This document shows positions 27,669-37,128 of a stretch of DNA of 64,000 nucleotides, in pieces. The translations under genes and the position numbers were made by a program. The notes beneath the pieces are model-generated. The model was not told the DNA's origin and did not search any database. It saw nothing but the letters and a program-made list of their open reading frames with translations. The DNA lies in assembly GCF_030063365.1 (NCBI RefSeq), contig NZ_JASISY010000002.1, positions 310,001-374,000 of the forward strand. The letters are read 5' to 3'. Source of the stretch: Cryobacterium sp. PH29-G1 (GTDB lineage Bacteria > Actinomycetota > Actinomycetes > Actinomycetales > Microbacteriaceae). How positions within the stretch are numbered: the stretch's first letter is position 1; every line of letters starts with the position of its first letter.

Positions 27669-30269
27669 CTACGGGCGGGTGACGAACGAGACGAGCTTGG
27701 GCACCCGCACGATCACTTTAACGATCTCGCGGTCTCCGATCGAACGGATAACAGCGGGCGCCTCCCTGGCCATCTTTTCGAGGTCTTCGCCGGAGACCTT
27801 CGGCGACACTTCGAGCAGGGTGCGCATTTTACCGTCGACCTGCACGACCGCGGTGAGCGACTCCTGCACGAGGAGGGTCTGCTCGGCCTTGCGCCACGGT
27901 ACGAGAGCGATGCACGGCTCGTAGCCGAGGTGCTCCCACATATCCTCCGCGGCGTACGGTGCGAACAGGTTCAGCGCCATGGCGGTGGCCTCGGCGGCTT
28001 CGCGCACCGCGGCATCCGCGGGGCCGGCACCGGTGTCGATGACCTTGCGGGTGGCGTTGACCAGTTCCATCAGGCGCGCCACGACCACGTTGAATTTGAA
28101 CGATTCGACCAGGCCGGGAGCATCGGCAAGGAACCGGTGGGTGACCCGGCGCAGGGTCACATCGCCGGTCTTCCACTCCACGTCGGGGGCGCTCGTGACG
28201 TCACGCGCGACACGCCACGCGCGGGCGAGGAACTTGGCCGAGCCGACCGGGGAAACGTCTGCCCAGTCGATGTCGTCTTCCGGTGGACCGGCGAACGCCA
28301 TCGTGAGGCGCACGGCATCCACACCATGCTCTTCGACTTCCTCGGTGAAGTAAACGAGGTTGCCCTTGCTCTTGCTCATCTTGGTGCCGTCAAGAATGAC
28401 CATGCCCTGGTTGAGCAGCGCGGTGAACGGCTCGGTGAAGTTCACGTAGCCCTCATCGAACAGGAACTTCGTGATGAAACGTGCGTAGAGCAGGTGCAGG
28501 ATGGCGTGCTCGACGCCACCCACGTACTGGTCGACGGGCGCCCATTTGTCGGCATCCTTCGGATCGAACGCCTTGGTGTCGTCGCCCGGGTTCAGGAACC
28601 GCAGAAAATACCAGGAGCTGTCGACGAAGGTGTCCATGGTGTCGGCGTCGCGACGGGCCGGGGTGCCGTCGATCGGGTTGGGCACGTTGACCCAGTCCGT
28701 TGCGCCACCAAGCGGGCTGGTGCCCTTGGGCTTGAGGTCGAGTCCATCGCTGGAGGGGAGCAGCACGGGCAGCTGCTCTTCCGGAACCGGAATTTCGGTG
28801 CCGTCTTCGCCATGGATGATCGGAATCGGCGTTCCCCAGTAGCGCTGACGAGAAATGAGCCAGTCGCGCAGACGGTAGTTCTTGGCGGCGCGGCCCAGTC
28901 CGTCGGCGGCCAATTGCTCGATGATGCGCTTGATGGCGGTGATCTTGCTCAGGCCGTTGAGCGGTCCGGAGTTGATCAGGCGGCCCTCGCCGGAGAGGGC
29001 GATGCCGGTGCTCAGTGGATCGAGCGCCGGCAGCTCTTCGGTGCCGTCGAGCATGGCCTGCGTGATCACCGGAATCATTCCGGTTGCGGGAGAGTTGGTA
29101 TCGACGACGACAACGACCGGCAGATCGAAAGCGCGGGCGAAGTCCAGGTCACGCTGGTCGTGGGCGGGCACCGCCATGATCGCGCCGGTGCCGTAGTCGG
29201 CGAGCACGTAGTCGGCGGCCCAGATGGGCAGGCGTTCGCCGTTGACCGGGTTGATCGCGTAGCGGCCGAGGAAGACACCGGTCTTTTCACGGTCGGTGGC
29301 CTGGCGTTCCATCTCGGTGCTGCGCTGCACGCGCACGAGGTACTCCTCGAATGCTTCCTGCACCTCGGGCGTCGACTCGGCGACGAGTTCGGCGGCGAGA
29401 TCGCAGTCCGGCGCGACGACCATGAAGGTGGCGCCGAACAGCGTGTCGGGGCGGGTGGTGAAGACGGTCACGCGCTCGGTACGTCCCTCGATCGCGAAGT
29501 CCACATCCGCTCCGATGGAGCGTCCGATCCAGTTGCGCTGCATGTTGAGCACCTTGGCCGGCCAGGTGCCCTCAAGTTGGTTGAGGTCGTCGAGCAGGCG
29601 ATCGGCGTAATCGGTGATCTTGAAGTACCACTGGGTGAGCTTCTTCTTCACCACCACGGCGCCGCTGCGGTCGCTCGTCCCGTCGGCCAGGACCTGCTCG
29701 TTGGCCAGCACGGTCTGGTCGATCGGATCCCAGTTAACCCAGCTGTCCTTGCGGTAGGCGAGGCCCTTCTTATAGAGCTGCAGAAACAGCCACTGGGTCC
29801 ACTTGTAGTACTCGGGGTCGCTCGTGTGCAGTTCACGGTCCCAGTCGAAGCTGGTGGCGTAGAGCTTCATGCTCTTCTTTTGCTGCGCGATGTTGTCGTA
29901 GGTCCAGCCGCGCGGGTCGATGCCGCGCTTGATGGCGGCGTTCTCGGCGGGCAGCCCGAAGGAGTCCCAGCCGATCGGGTGCAGCACGTTGAAACCCTGG
30001 TGGCGCCAGTACCGCGCCACGACGTCGCCGAGCGCGTACACCTCGGCGTGCCCCATGTGCAGGTCGCCGGAGGGGTAGGGGAACATATCGAGCACGTACT
30101 TGCGCGGGCGGGTGTCGCCCTCGGCGCTCGTCTTGAACGGCGCGAGCTCTTCCCAGATGGGTTGCCACTTCGCCTGGATCGCCGCGAAGTCATACACTTC
30201 TTCGTCGCTCTCATCGCGCGCGTCGATGCGTACGCTTTCGTGCTCGTGTGCCACGTGACTCTCATTCAT
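27669..30269 (-). CDS. leuS: Leucyl-tRNA synthetase
   Basis: The 866-residue enzyme charges tRNA-Leu. It is a class I synthetase with the HIGH motif as HMGH (71-74) in [18 protein letters not shown], an editing (CP1) domain, the KMSKS loop in [11 protein letters not shown], and a C-terminal anticodon-binding region. Length and motifs match the bacterial LeuRS type. The minus strand start is ATG at 30269. It is flanked by pabB (81 bases upstream) in the same direction. I see no T-box leader in that short gap. Confidence 0.97.
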   Translation of the reverse strand: MNESHVAHEHESVRIDARDESDEEVYDFAAIQAKWQPIWEELAPFKTSAEGDTRPRKYVLDMFPYPSGDLHMGHAEVYALGDVVARYWRHQGFNVLHPIGWDSFGLPAENAAIKRGIDPRGWTYDNIAQQKKSMKLYATSFDWDRELHTSDPEYYKWTQWLFLQLYKKGLAYRKDSWVNWDPIDQTVLANEQVLADGTSDRSGAVVVKKKLTQWYFKITDYADRLLDDLNQLEGTWPAKVLNMQRNWIGRSIGADVDFAIEGRTERVTVFTTRPDTLFGATFMVVAPDCDLAAELVAESTPEVQEAFEEYLVRVQRSTEMERQATDREKTGVFLGRYAINPVNGERLPIWAADYVLADYGTGAIMAVPAHDQRDLDFARAFDLPVVVVVDTNSPATGMIPVITQAMLDGTEELPALDPLSTGIALSGEGRLINSGPLNGLSKITAIKRIIEQLAADGLGRAAKNYRLRDWLISRQRYWGTPIPIIHGEDGTEIPVPEEQLPVLLPSSDGLDLKPKGTSPLGGATDWVNVPNPIDGTPARRDADTMDTFVDSSWYFLRFLNPGDDTKAFDPKDADKWAPVDQYVGGVEHAILHLLYARFITKFLFDEGYVNFTEPFTALLNQGMVILDGTKMSKSKGNLVYFTEEVEEHGVDAVRLTMAFAGPPEDDIDWADVSPVGSAKFLARAWRVARDVTSAPDVEWKTGDVTLRRVTHRFLADAPGLVESFKFNVVVARLMELVNATRKVIDTGAGPADAAVREAAEATAMALNLFAPYAAEDMWEHLGYEPCIALVPWRKAEQTLLVQESLTAVVQVDGKMRTLLEVSPKVSGEDLEKMAREAPAVIRSIGDREIVKVIVRVPKLVSFVTRP

Positions 30270-30350
30270 TGCAGGGGTTAAGCATGGTCTGTGCCGAACT
30301 TTCGCTCGGGTATGCCCGCGACAAAGCGCGCGCGTACAGTGTCTAGATTA

Positions 30351-31886
30351 CTAGGGCGCAGCGACGCCGAGGCTCGCCAGCAGCGCGGCCGCCTTGATTC
30401 GGGTCTCGTCAATCTCCTCGCTGGCGTCGGAGAGTGCCGTGATTCCGCCGCCAGTACCGATGCTCGCACCGTGGGAATCCAGCACGATGCTGCGGATGAC
30501 GATGGCCAGGTCGGCGACGCCGCCCCGCCCAATGTAACCAAACGCTCCGGAATAGATCCCCCGCGGTCCCCGCTCCAGCCCGTTGAGAATGCTCATCGCG
30601 CTCCGTTTCGGAGCTCCCGTCATGGAACCGGCCGGAAAGCATGTTTCGATGGCATCGACGACTGTGACGCCCGGTGCCAGTTGCGCCTCGATCGTGCTCA
30701 CCAGCTGATGCACGTGCGGGTAGCTTTCGACGGCGAGCAGGGTGGAAACCGCGACCGTGCCCAACTGCGCGATCCGACCGATGTCGTTGCGCATGAGATC
30801 GACGATCATCAGGTTCTCGGCGCGTTCCTTGTCACTGTGCGCCAGTTCGAGTTTCAGCCGCTCATCCTCGTCCGGTTCGCTCGCGCGCGGGCGGGTTCCC
30901 TTGATCGGCTTGGTGCGGATGCGGCGATCGCCTCCCACGTACAGAAACTGCTCCGGGCTCGCGCTCAGAAGTGCGACGTCACCGAATCGCAACAAGCCGC
31001 CGTGGTGGCTGGGACTGCCGGCGCGCAAGGCTACGAAGGTGTCGACCGGGTGCCACGAGCCCGGCACCCGAATCTCGTTCGTCAGGCACAGCTGATAGGC
31101 GTCACCGTCGTGGATGGCGGCCAGGCAGGTCCCGATCAGGGCAGCATAAGTGGCCGGGTCATGACGCCAGAGCGGGGGCACGGATGCCGGCGGCCGGCCT
31201 TCCCGGCCCGGCCCGGCTTCGGCCGCTGTCGCTGCGCCACCCACTGCCGCTGTCGCTGCCCCACCCGCTGCCGCTGCCTCTGCCTCTGCCTCTGCTTCTG
31301 CCTCTGCCTGAAGATGGATCGCCGTGAGGGCAGCGTCGGTCTGATCGAACCAGGCGGTGACGGTTGCGAGTGGTTCGGCGGAGCCTGGTTCGGCCGAGCT
31401 GGTACCCGCCACGAGCGTGACCGTGCGGTCGCCGTGGTCGAACCGGAGGAGACGGTGCACCTCGAGCAGCGCGGCATCGGGGTAGCGCGACCCGTGCACG
31501 GGGGTGCCGACGGTTTGCGCTCCGAGCTCGTAGCCGAGCCACCCGACCCATCCGAGCTCGAAACCGGCCTGCCGGGTGGGATCATCGTTCTCACCGGCCT
31601 GCGCCGCGAGATCGCGACGCAGAAAATCGAAGATGGTCTCCTGAGTCACGTCGGGTGGTGCAGCATCCGTTGTCTCGATGGTTCGACTGGTGACCGTTCC
31701 CGCGGCCACGGAGGCCGTGACGAAACGGGAGTGGGGCGAGGCTGCGCCGAGGTAACTCACGCCGGTCTGGGCACCGGGACCGGTGTCGAGCCAGAACGCG
31801 TACGGATCAGTGGCATACAGCGACGCGAATGCGGCTGCGGGGTCCGTCCAGGCGGTCAGGAGCCTCCTCTGCACGGTACCGGTCAC
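30351..31886 (-). CDS. pabB: Aminodeoxychorismate synthase component I (PabB-like)
   Basis: The 511-residue enzyme belongs to the chorismate-utilising family. The C-terminal half has SPEQFL, KPIKGTRPR, NLMIVDLMRNDIGRI, CFPAGSMTGAPK and YSGAFGYIG. The Lys of PIKGT marks aminodeoxychorismate synthase, since anthranilate synthase has Ala there, so the product is probably 4-amino-4-deoxychorismate for folate. The glutamine amidotransferase subunit is not nearby. The N-terminal domain contains the aspartate-free GWVGWLGYELG stretch. The interdomain linker is expanded by a repeat of Ala/Glu and Ala/Gly/Thr (31222-31305). GTG at 31886 lies 6 bases after TAGGCT, so the message is probably leaderless. 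Confidence 0.88.
   Translation of the reverse strand: MTGTVQRRLLTAWTDPAAAFASLYATDPYAFWLDTGPGAQTGVSYLGAASPHSRFVTASVAAGTVTSRTIETTDAAPPDVTQETIFDFLRRDLAAQAGENDDPTRQAGFELGWVGWLGYELGAQTVGTPVHGSRYPDAALLEVHRLLRFDHGDRTVTLVAGTSSAEPGSAEPLATVTAWFDQTDAALTAIHLQAEAEAEAEAEAAAAGGAATAAVGGAATAAEAGPGREGRPPASVPPLWRHDPATYAALIGTCLAAIHDGDAYQLCLTNEIRVPGSWHPVDTFVALRAGSPSHHGGLLRFGDVALLSASPEQFLYVGGDRRIRTKPIKGTRPRASEPDEDERLKLELAHSDKERAENLMIVDLMRNDIGRIAQLGTVAVSTLLAVESYPHVHQLVSTIEAQLAPGVTVVDAIETCFPAGSMTGAPKRSAMSILNGLERGPRGIYSGAFGYIGRGGVADLAIVIRSIVLDSHGASIGTGGGITALSDASEEIDETRIKAAALLASLGVAAP
31222..31305. repeat. In-frame tandem repeats inside pabB
   Basis: Two copies of a 24-base unit (31222-31245 and 31246-31269, three mismatches) are followed by six hexamers of the type GCCTCT (31270-31305). 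On the minus strand they encode an Ala-Glu repeat followed by Ala/Gly/Thr-rich repeats in the PabB linker. Both unit sizes are multiples of three. Confidence 0.85.
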
Positions 31887-31980
31887 CAGAACAGCCTAGC
31901 TTTGCGCCGCGGCCGGGCAAATCGACGCAACCACGCCACGCGACCTTGTTGATATCGGCGCAGCACGTAGGCTGGGAAAA
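31887..31980. promoter_or_regulatory. Divergent leaderless promoters of pabB and the dedA gene
   Basis: On the minus strand TTGCCC (31915-31920), a 16-base spacer and TAGGCT (31893-31898) lie 6 bases before the pabB GTG. On the plus strand TTGTTG (31946-31951), a 16-base spacer and TAGGCT (31968-31973) lie 7 bases before the DedA ATG. The two sites share the same -10 and the same spacing and leave almost no leader RNA. Confidence 0.6.
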
Positions 31981-32616
31981 ATGAATGACACCCTCACGTG
32001 GATCCTCGATATCGTGTCCAGCGTCGACCCGATCATTCGGACCCTCCTGGCGTTTCTGGGCATGCTTCTGGAGACCTCGGTGCTGGTGGGACTGCTTGTT
32101 CCCGGCGACACGATCGTCATCGTGGCCAGCACGGCGATAGCCGGGCCGGTAGAGTTCGTCACCCTCGTGCTGGCTGTGATCGTGGGGTCTCTGGCCGGGG
32201 AGAGCATCGGTTTTGCACTGGGGCACCACTTCGGTCCCTACATTCGGAGCAGTCGGCTCGGCCGACGGATCGGCGAACGCAACTGGATCCGCGCCGAAAA
32301 CTACCTCGAGCGGCGCGGCGGCGTTGCCGTGTTCATCTCCCGGTTTCTGCCGGTTCTGCACTCCCTCATTCCACTGACCGTCGGCGCCAGCCGAATGCGT
32401 TACCGAGCCTTCATGGCCTGGACCGTTCCCGCGTGCATTATTTGGGCGCTCGCCTACGTGAGCGTCGGATCGGCCGCGGCGGAGGGCTACCGCGACCTGA
32501 GCGGGCGCCTGCACTCCGCCGGGTACCTGTTCGTCGGGGTGATTGCCCTGTTCGTGCTGGCCGTTTTCTTGATCAAGAAGTGGCTGCACCGGCGCGAACA
32601 GCGCCACATGGACTGA
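31981..32616 (+). CDS. DedA family membrane protein
   Basis: The 211-residue protein is a DedA/SNARE-associated family member. The first membrane stretch is followed by LVPGDTIVIVASTAIAG, then the re-entrant region with GHHFGPYIR and RFLPVLHSLIPLTVGASRM. The conserved R of SRFLPVLHSL fits the family motif. DedA proteins act in membrane homeostasis, and some flip undecaprenyl phosphate. Its exact role is not assigned. It converges on cydC with only 4 bases between the stop codons. Confidence 0.9.
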   Translation: MNDTLTWILDIVSSVDPIIRTLLAFLGMLLETSVLVGLLVPGDTIVIVASTAIAGPVEFVTLVLAVIVGSLAGESIGFALGHHFGPYIRSSRLGRRIGERNWIRAENYLERRGGVAVFISRFLPVLHSLIPLTVGASRMRYRAFMAWTVPACIIWALAYVSVGSAAAEGYRDLSGRLHSAGYLFVGVIALFVLAVFLIKKWLHRREQRHMD

Positions 32617-32620
32617 AACC

Positions 32621-34327
32621 CTAGGCGTGCGCCGGCAGGGTCACCCGGGCCGTTACGAGCTCGTCCGGCACGGGAGTGTGCGAGATCAGCAACACCGCGC
32701 GGTGGGCGTCGGCCGCCGCCGTGAGGATATCGCGCACGAGGGCATCCGCCCCGGCGCTGTCGACGTTGGCGGTGGGCTCGTCAACGATGAGCACGGGAAA
32801 ATCGGCCAGCAGCGCCCGTGCCAGGGCAATGCGCTGGGCCTGCCCGCCGGAGACGAGCGCACCGCGCTCCCCCACCCGGGCATCGAGCCCACCGCGACGG
32901 GCAGCCCAGTCGGCCAATCCGACGCGGGTCAGCACTACGTTGAGTTCGGTATCGGTGGCCGTATCCCGAGCAAACAGCAAGTTCTGACGGATGCTGTCGT
33001 CAAACAACCACGGGCGCTGCTCGCACAGCCCAACGACCTGTCGCACCTCGCTTTGGGCCAACAGACGCACCTCGACCCCGTTGAGCCGATAAGAACCGGT
33101 GTAGTCCAAAAAGCGCACGAGCGTCTGAGCGAGAGTGGTTTTGCCGGCGCCGCTCGGCCCGGCGAGGTGTACCCGGTCCCCCGGCGCCAGGCGCAACGTC
33201 ACGCCGGCCACACCGGGGTCACGCTGGCCGGGCCAGCGCGCGCCGAGATCGGTCAGTTCCAGCACGACCGGCGCGTCGGCCTGGTTGAGGGAAACCAGTA
33301 CCTGCGGATCCACAACGTCAACGGGGATCTCGGCGGGCGGCGCAGCCGGAACGACGTCGGCCACGCGCATCGCACTGACCCGAACCTGGCGCCACGCTCC
33401 GGCAGCGAGAGGAACCATGCCGAACACCTCAAACACCGCCATCGGTACGAGCACGGCCACGACGAGGGTCGGGCCGAGCAATTCCGGGCTGAGCAGCCCG
33501 CCGCCGCCGGTGAGCTCGGGAATGCCGAAGTACAGCGCACCGAGCGTTGCTGCGCCGGCGAACAGCGAAACCACCGCCGACTGCACGCCGACGCCGACTG
33601 ATCGGCGCAGGGTCGCGCGCCGCAGGCGCTCATCGATGCGCGCGAGCTCCTCCAGCCGTGGTTGCAGAGCGTCAAAGGCGGTGAGTACGTCGAGATTTTC
33701 GACGATTTCGAGCACCTCATCGGCGAGGGCGCCGCGCAGCGGTGCGAGCTCCCGCTCGGCCCGCGCGGCCAGACTGCCGGAGAACAAGGTTCCGAGTACT
33801 CCGGCCAACAGGAGACAGACCAGCAGGGTCAGCCCGGCCGCCGGAACGATCAGCCAGATTCCCACGACGCTGAGCGAGGCGGTGATCCCCGCCACCAGAA
33901 GCGGTTGAACCACGCGCAGCGGCAGGTCCTGCAGGTCATCGACGTCGCGCACCAATCGAGTGAGCAGATCACCGCGGCCGGTCGTGGCCAGCCCGGCGGG
34001 GGCCACCGGTACGATGCGCCGAAAGATGCCCAGACGCAGTTCGGCGAGCTGCCGGAATGCAGCATCGTGGCTGGTGAGACGTTCCACGTAGCGAAAGACG
34101 GAACGAAAAATGGCGAAGGCGCGCACGCCGACAACGGCCATGCCCAAAAAGGCCAGAGATGGCATTTCGGCGGCGCGGGTAATCAGCCAGGCCGAGCAGG
34201 CCAGAAGCGCCACCGCCATGACGGCGCTCGTCGTGCCGGCCGCCAAGCCCGGCGCGAACCAGCGCGGGCGCGGCTGAGCGAGACGCAGTACATCACGAGC
34301 GGATCGGTCGAGCGTCAGATCAGACAT
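32621..34327 (-). CDS. cydC: ABC transporter CydC (cytochrome bd biogenesis)
   Basis: CydC forms a heterodimeric ABC exporter with CydD that is needed for cytochrome bd assembly and transports cysteine or glutathione and affects heme. The 568-residue protein has a six-helix membrane domain followed by an ABC domain. The latter carries Walker A GPSGAGKTT, the Q-loop region VVGLCEQRPWLFDDSI, the signature VSGGQAQRIALARALL and Walker B VLIVDEPTANVD. The start (ATG 34327) overlaps the cydD stop by 8 bases. It is the last gene of cydABDC. Confidence 0.93.
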   Translation of the reverse strand: MSDLTLDRSARDVLRLAQPRPRWFAPGLAAGTTSAVMAVALLACSAWLITRAAEMPSLAFLGMAVVGVRAFAIFRSVFRYVERLTSHDAAFRQLAELRLGIFRRIVPVAPAGLATTGRGDLLTRLVRDVDDLQDLPLRVVQPLLVAGITASLSVVGIWLIVPAAGLTLLVCLLLAGVLGTLFSGSLAARAERELAPLRGALADEVLEIVENLDVLTAFDALQPRLEELARIDERLRRATLRRSVGVGVQSAVVSLFAGAATLGALYFGIPELTGGGGLLSPELLGPTLVVAVLVPMAVFEVFGMVPLAAGAWRQVRVSAMRVADVVPAAPPAEIPVDVVDPQVLVSLNQADAPVVLELTDLGARWPGQRDPGVAGVTLRLAPGDRVHLAGPSGAGKTTLAQTLVRFLDYTGSYRLNGVEVRLLAQSEVRQVVGLCEQRPWLFDDSIRQNLLFARDTATDTELNVVLTRVGLADWAARRGGLDARVGERGALVSGGQAQRIALARALLADFPVLIVDEPTANVDSAGADALVRDILTAAADAHRAVLLISHTPVPDELVTARVTLPAHA

Positions 34328-36080
34328 GAATGAGCTCCTGCAATTCGATCACGTGGTCGGCGGCGGCCACAACAGCCGGTCGGTGACTGACGACGATCAC
34401 GACCCGGCCCTGGTCGGCCAGTTGGCGGAGTCCGTCGAGAAGCCCTGCCTCGGCGTCGGCATCGAGCGCGGAACTCGGTTCGTCCAAAATCACTACGTGG
34501 CAATCGGTCACGAGCGCCCGGTAGATGGCGCGAGCGGCGGCAACGCGTTGAGCCTGGCCGCCCGAGAGACCCTCACCGTTCACGCCGAGCACCGTCGCGG
34601 GTGACACCTCCGCGGCTCCCGCCCAGTTCAGTGCCTGGGCGATGACGGCCGGGTCAGCGCTCGTCAAAGCAGCGCTCGGCAAAGCAGCGCTCGTCGAGGC
34701 AGCGGCTTTCGGCACAGCGGATGCCGCTCCCAGCGCCACATTGTCGGCCACCGTACCGCGAAACAGGCCAGGGCGCTGGCCGGCCCAGGCCAACCACGGG
34801 CGAGCTGCCCCAGCCCCAACGGCCGCACCCCCGAGCGTGAGCTCTCCGGTCAGCGGGACGAAACCGAGCAGAGCGGCCACCAGGGTGGATTTGCCCACCC
34901 CGCTCACTCCGCGCAGGGCGGTCAACTCTCCGGAGGCGAATTCCGCGTGCAGTTGGTCGATCACCACGGTATCGCCCCGCCGCACGGAGACGCCGGCCAG
35001 ACGGAGGGCTCCCGATCCCGGGCCGGGCAAAGCGGCGGGCGCCGGCGCACCAGCCGTGGCAGCGGCATCCGCTGTGGGGAGTGCCGAATGGCCAGGCACC
35101 GCTGCAATCGTCGGTGCCGTCGCGACTGACTCATCGTCGAGAATGGCGAAGAGCTCTTCGGCGGCGGCCAGGCCGTCGGCCGCCGAGTGGAATTGTGCGC
35201 CCACCTGGCGCAGGGGCAGGAAGGCTTCCGGCGCCAGCAGCAACACGAACAGCCCGACGCCCAGCAACAGTGCGCCGTCGATCAGGCGCAGGCCGATCGA
35301 CACTGCGATGAGCGCGACCGAGAGGCTCGCGGCCAGTTCCAGCACGAAGCCGCTCAAAAACGACACCCGCAACACCTTCATGGTGCGCGTGCGGTACTCC
35401 TCGGTGATGGAGCGGATGCGGTCGAACTGGCGTTTCTCCCGGCCGTAGATCTTGAGGGTACCCAGGCCGCCGACCACATCGAGAAACCCGGTGGAGAGGC
35501 GCTGCAGAGCCTGCCATTGCTCCTGCTGCACCGACTGGGTGGCCCGGCCGATGAGAATCATGAAGATGGGAATGAGCGGGATCACGATGATGACCGTGAT
35601 TCCGCTGGCCAGGTCCTGCCAGAGGATGACCGCGATCAGAATCGGCGTTGCGATCATGGTCAGCAGCAGCTGCGGCAGGTAACGGGCGAAGTAGTTGTCG
35701 AGGGCGTCCAGGCCGGTGGTGACCACCGTGGCCAGACGAGCACTCTGCCGAGTGGCGACCCAGTCGGGGCCACGCTCAGCCAGCTTGGCCATGACCCGGG
35801 CGCGCAACTGGCTTTTGACCTGAGCGGCACCACGATTAGCTGCGAGTTCGAGCAGCCAGATCAGCGCCGACCGCAACACGATGACCCCGGCCAGAGCGGC
35901 CAGAGTGGGCACGATCGCACCGAGGGATTCGCCCGCCACCGTCAAGGTGATGGCTCGGGTCAGCAGCCAGGCGAACGCGATGATGACGAGGGTTTGCGCA
36001 AAACCCAGCAGCGCGCCGATCAGAAGAAATCGGCGCGCTGCTGAGGCATAACGAAGAAGGCGAGAATCCAGAGGGCGCAC
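34320..36080 (-). CDS. cydD: ABC transporter CydD (cytochrome bd biogenesis)
   Basis: The 586-residue half-transporter pairs with CydC. The membrane domain shows the conserved SQLRARVMAKLAERGPDWV and FARYLPQLLLTMIATPILI regions. The ABC domain has Walker A GVSGVGKST, signature LSGGQAQRVAAARAIY and Walker B VVILDEPSSALD. Two Ala/Pro/Ser-rich insertions are visible, one just before the ABC domain (about residues 313-345) and one before the signature (about 465-490); the latter contains a 15-base DNA repeat. The start is GTG at 36080 with GGGAG upstream; it follows cydB by 20 bases. Confidence 0.93.
   Translation of the reverse strand: MRPLDSRLLRYASAARRFLLIGALLGFAQTLVIIAFAWLLTRAITLTVAGESLGAIVPTLAALAGVIVLRSALIWLLELAANRGAAQVKSQLRARVMAKLAERGPDWVATRQSARLATVVTTGLDALDNYFARYLPQLLLTMIATPILIAVILWQDLASGITVIIVIPLIPIFMILIGRATQSVQQEQWQALQRLSTGFLDVVGGLGTLKIYGREKRQFDRIRSITEEYRTRTMKVLRVSFLSGFVLELAASLSVALIAVSIGLRLIDGALLLGVGLFVLLLAPEAFLPLRQVGAQFHSAADGLAAAEELFAILDDESVATAPTIAAVPGHSALPTADAAATAGAPAPAALPGPGSGALRLAGVSVRRGDTVVIDQLHAEFASGELTALRGVSGVGKSTLVAALLGFVPLTGELTLGGAAVGAGAARPWLAWAGQRPGLFRGTVADNVALGAASAVPKAAASTSAALPSAALTSADPAVIAQALNWAGAAEVSPATVLGVNGEGLSGGQAQRVAAARAIYRALVTDCHVVILDEPSSALDADAEAGLLDGLRQLADQGRVVIVVSHRPAVVAAADHVIELQELIHV
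34655..34699. repeat. 15-base tandem repeat x3 inside cydD
   Basis: Units CAGCGCTCGTCAAAG (34655), CAGCGCTCGGCAAAG (34670) and CAGCGCTCGTCGAGG (34685) lie end to end. On the minus strand they encode an Ala/Ser/Leu/Thr-rich insertion in the CydD ATPase domain, in frame. Confidence 0.9.
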
Positions 36081-36100
36081 TGCCTTATTCTCCCACAGCG

Positions 36101-37105
36101 TTAGTGTACGGCGACCTCAATGTGCGCCCGGCCGATGCGCTTGCGGAACACCCAGTAGGTCCAGCCCTGGTAGAGCAGAATGACAGGCATTCCAATCAGT
36201 GCGGTCCAGCTCATCACACCGAGCGTGTACGCCGACGAGGAGGCGTTGGCGATCGTCAGGCTGTTGGCCGGATCGTTGCTGGCCGGCATGACATCGGGGA
36301 ACAGCGACCCGAACAGGGTGAGCACGGCAAGCCCGATCGTCACGGCCATCAGACCGAAGGCGAGCATTTCAGCGCCGCGCAGGTTGGCCACGAACGAGGC
36401 GATCAGGGCGACAGCGGCCAGGGCAGCGAAGATAGTGGATGCCAGGGTGCCATAGGCGAGGGTCGTCCAGACCAGGAAGCTGGCGGCGACGACGATAGTG
36501 ACGACTCCGGCCTTCGTCGCGAGCTTGCGCGCCCGCAGTCGGATATCCCCCTCGGTCTTCAGCGAGACGAAGACCACCCCGTGCACAAAGAACAGCAGCA
36601 ACGTGGTCAAGCCGCCGAGCAGGGCATACGGGTTCAGCAGGTCAAAGAAGGTGCCGATGTAGTCGTGATTGACATCGAGCTTCACGCCGCGAACAACGTT
36701 GGCGAAGGCGACACCCCAGAGCAGCGCGGGAACGGCAGAACCGACGATGATCATGCCGTCGAACCACTTCTTCCACGACGATTCGGGGCGCTGGTGCCGG
36801 TATTCGAACGAGACCCCACGCAGAATCAGCGCCACCAGAATCAGCAGCAGTGCCAGGTAGAACCCGCTGAACATCGTCGCGTACCACTCGGGGAACGCCG
36901 CGAACAGTGATGCCCCGGCCACGATGACCCAGGTTTCGTTGAGGTCCCAAACCGGACCGATGGTGTTGATGAGAACGCGGCGATCGGTGTCGTCCTTACC
37001 GAGGAAGGGCAGGGACATGCCGACCCCGAAGTCGAAGCCGTCGAGCACAAAGTACCCGATGAACATCGCAGCGATAATCCAGAACCAAAGAATTGTGAGA
37101 TCCAT
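36101..37105 (-). CDS. cydB: Cytochrome bd ubiquinol oxidase subunit II
   Basis: The 334-residue membrane protein is the CydB subunit of cytochrome bd quinol oxidase. It begins with the characteristic LWFWIIAAMFIGYFVLDGFD followed by FGVGMSLPFLGK, contains GPVWDLNETWVIVAG, and has about eight to nine helices. CydB has no catalytic heme of its own but supports the oxidase and proton pathways. It lies 23 bases downstream of cydA. Confidence 0.96.
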   Translation of the reverse strand: MDLTILWFWIIAAMFIGYFVLDGFDFGVGMSLPFLGKDDTDRRVLINTIGPVWDLNETWVIVAGASLFAAFPEWYATMFSGFYLALLLILVALILRGVSFEYRHQRPESSWKKWFDGMIIVGSAVPALLWGVAFANVVRGVKLDVNHDYIGTFFDLLNPYALLGGLTTLLLFFVHGVVFVSLKTEGDIRLRARKLATKAGVVTIVVAASFLVWTTLAYGTLASTIFAALAAVALIASFVANLRGAEMLAFGLMAVTIGLAVLTLFGSLFPDVMPASNDPANSLTIANASSSAYTLGVMSWTALIGMPVILLYQGWTYWVFRKRIGRAHIEVAVH

Positions 37106-37128
37106 CTTGTATTCTCCGTTTACCCGTC

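Noticed and set aside
27666..30281. 871-codon plus-strand frame opposite leuS
   Set aside because: It mirrors leuS end to end, has no family motifs, and is the usual open antisense frame caused by high GC and codon bias.
30270..30350. T-box or other riboswitch before leuS
   Set aside because: The gap is only 81 bases and shows no T-box core or specifier-loop structure.
30351..31886. Anthranilate synthase component I (TrpE)
   Set aside because: The PIKGT motif with Lys points to aminodeoxychorismate synthase, and no trp genes are nearby.
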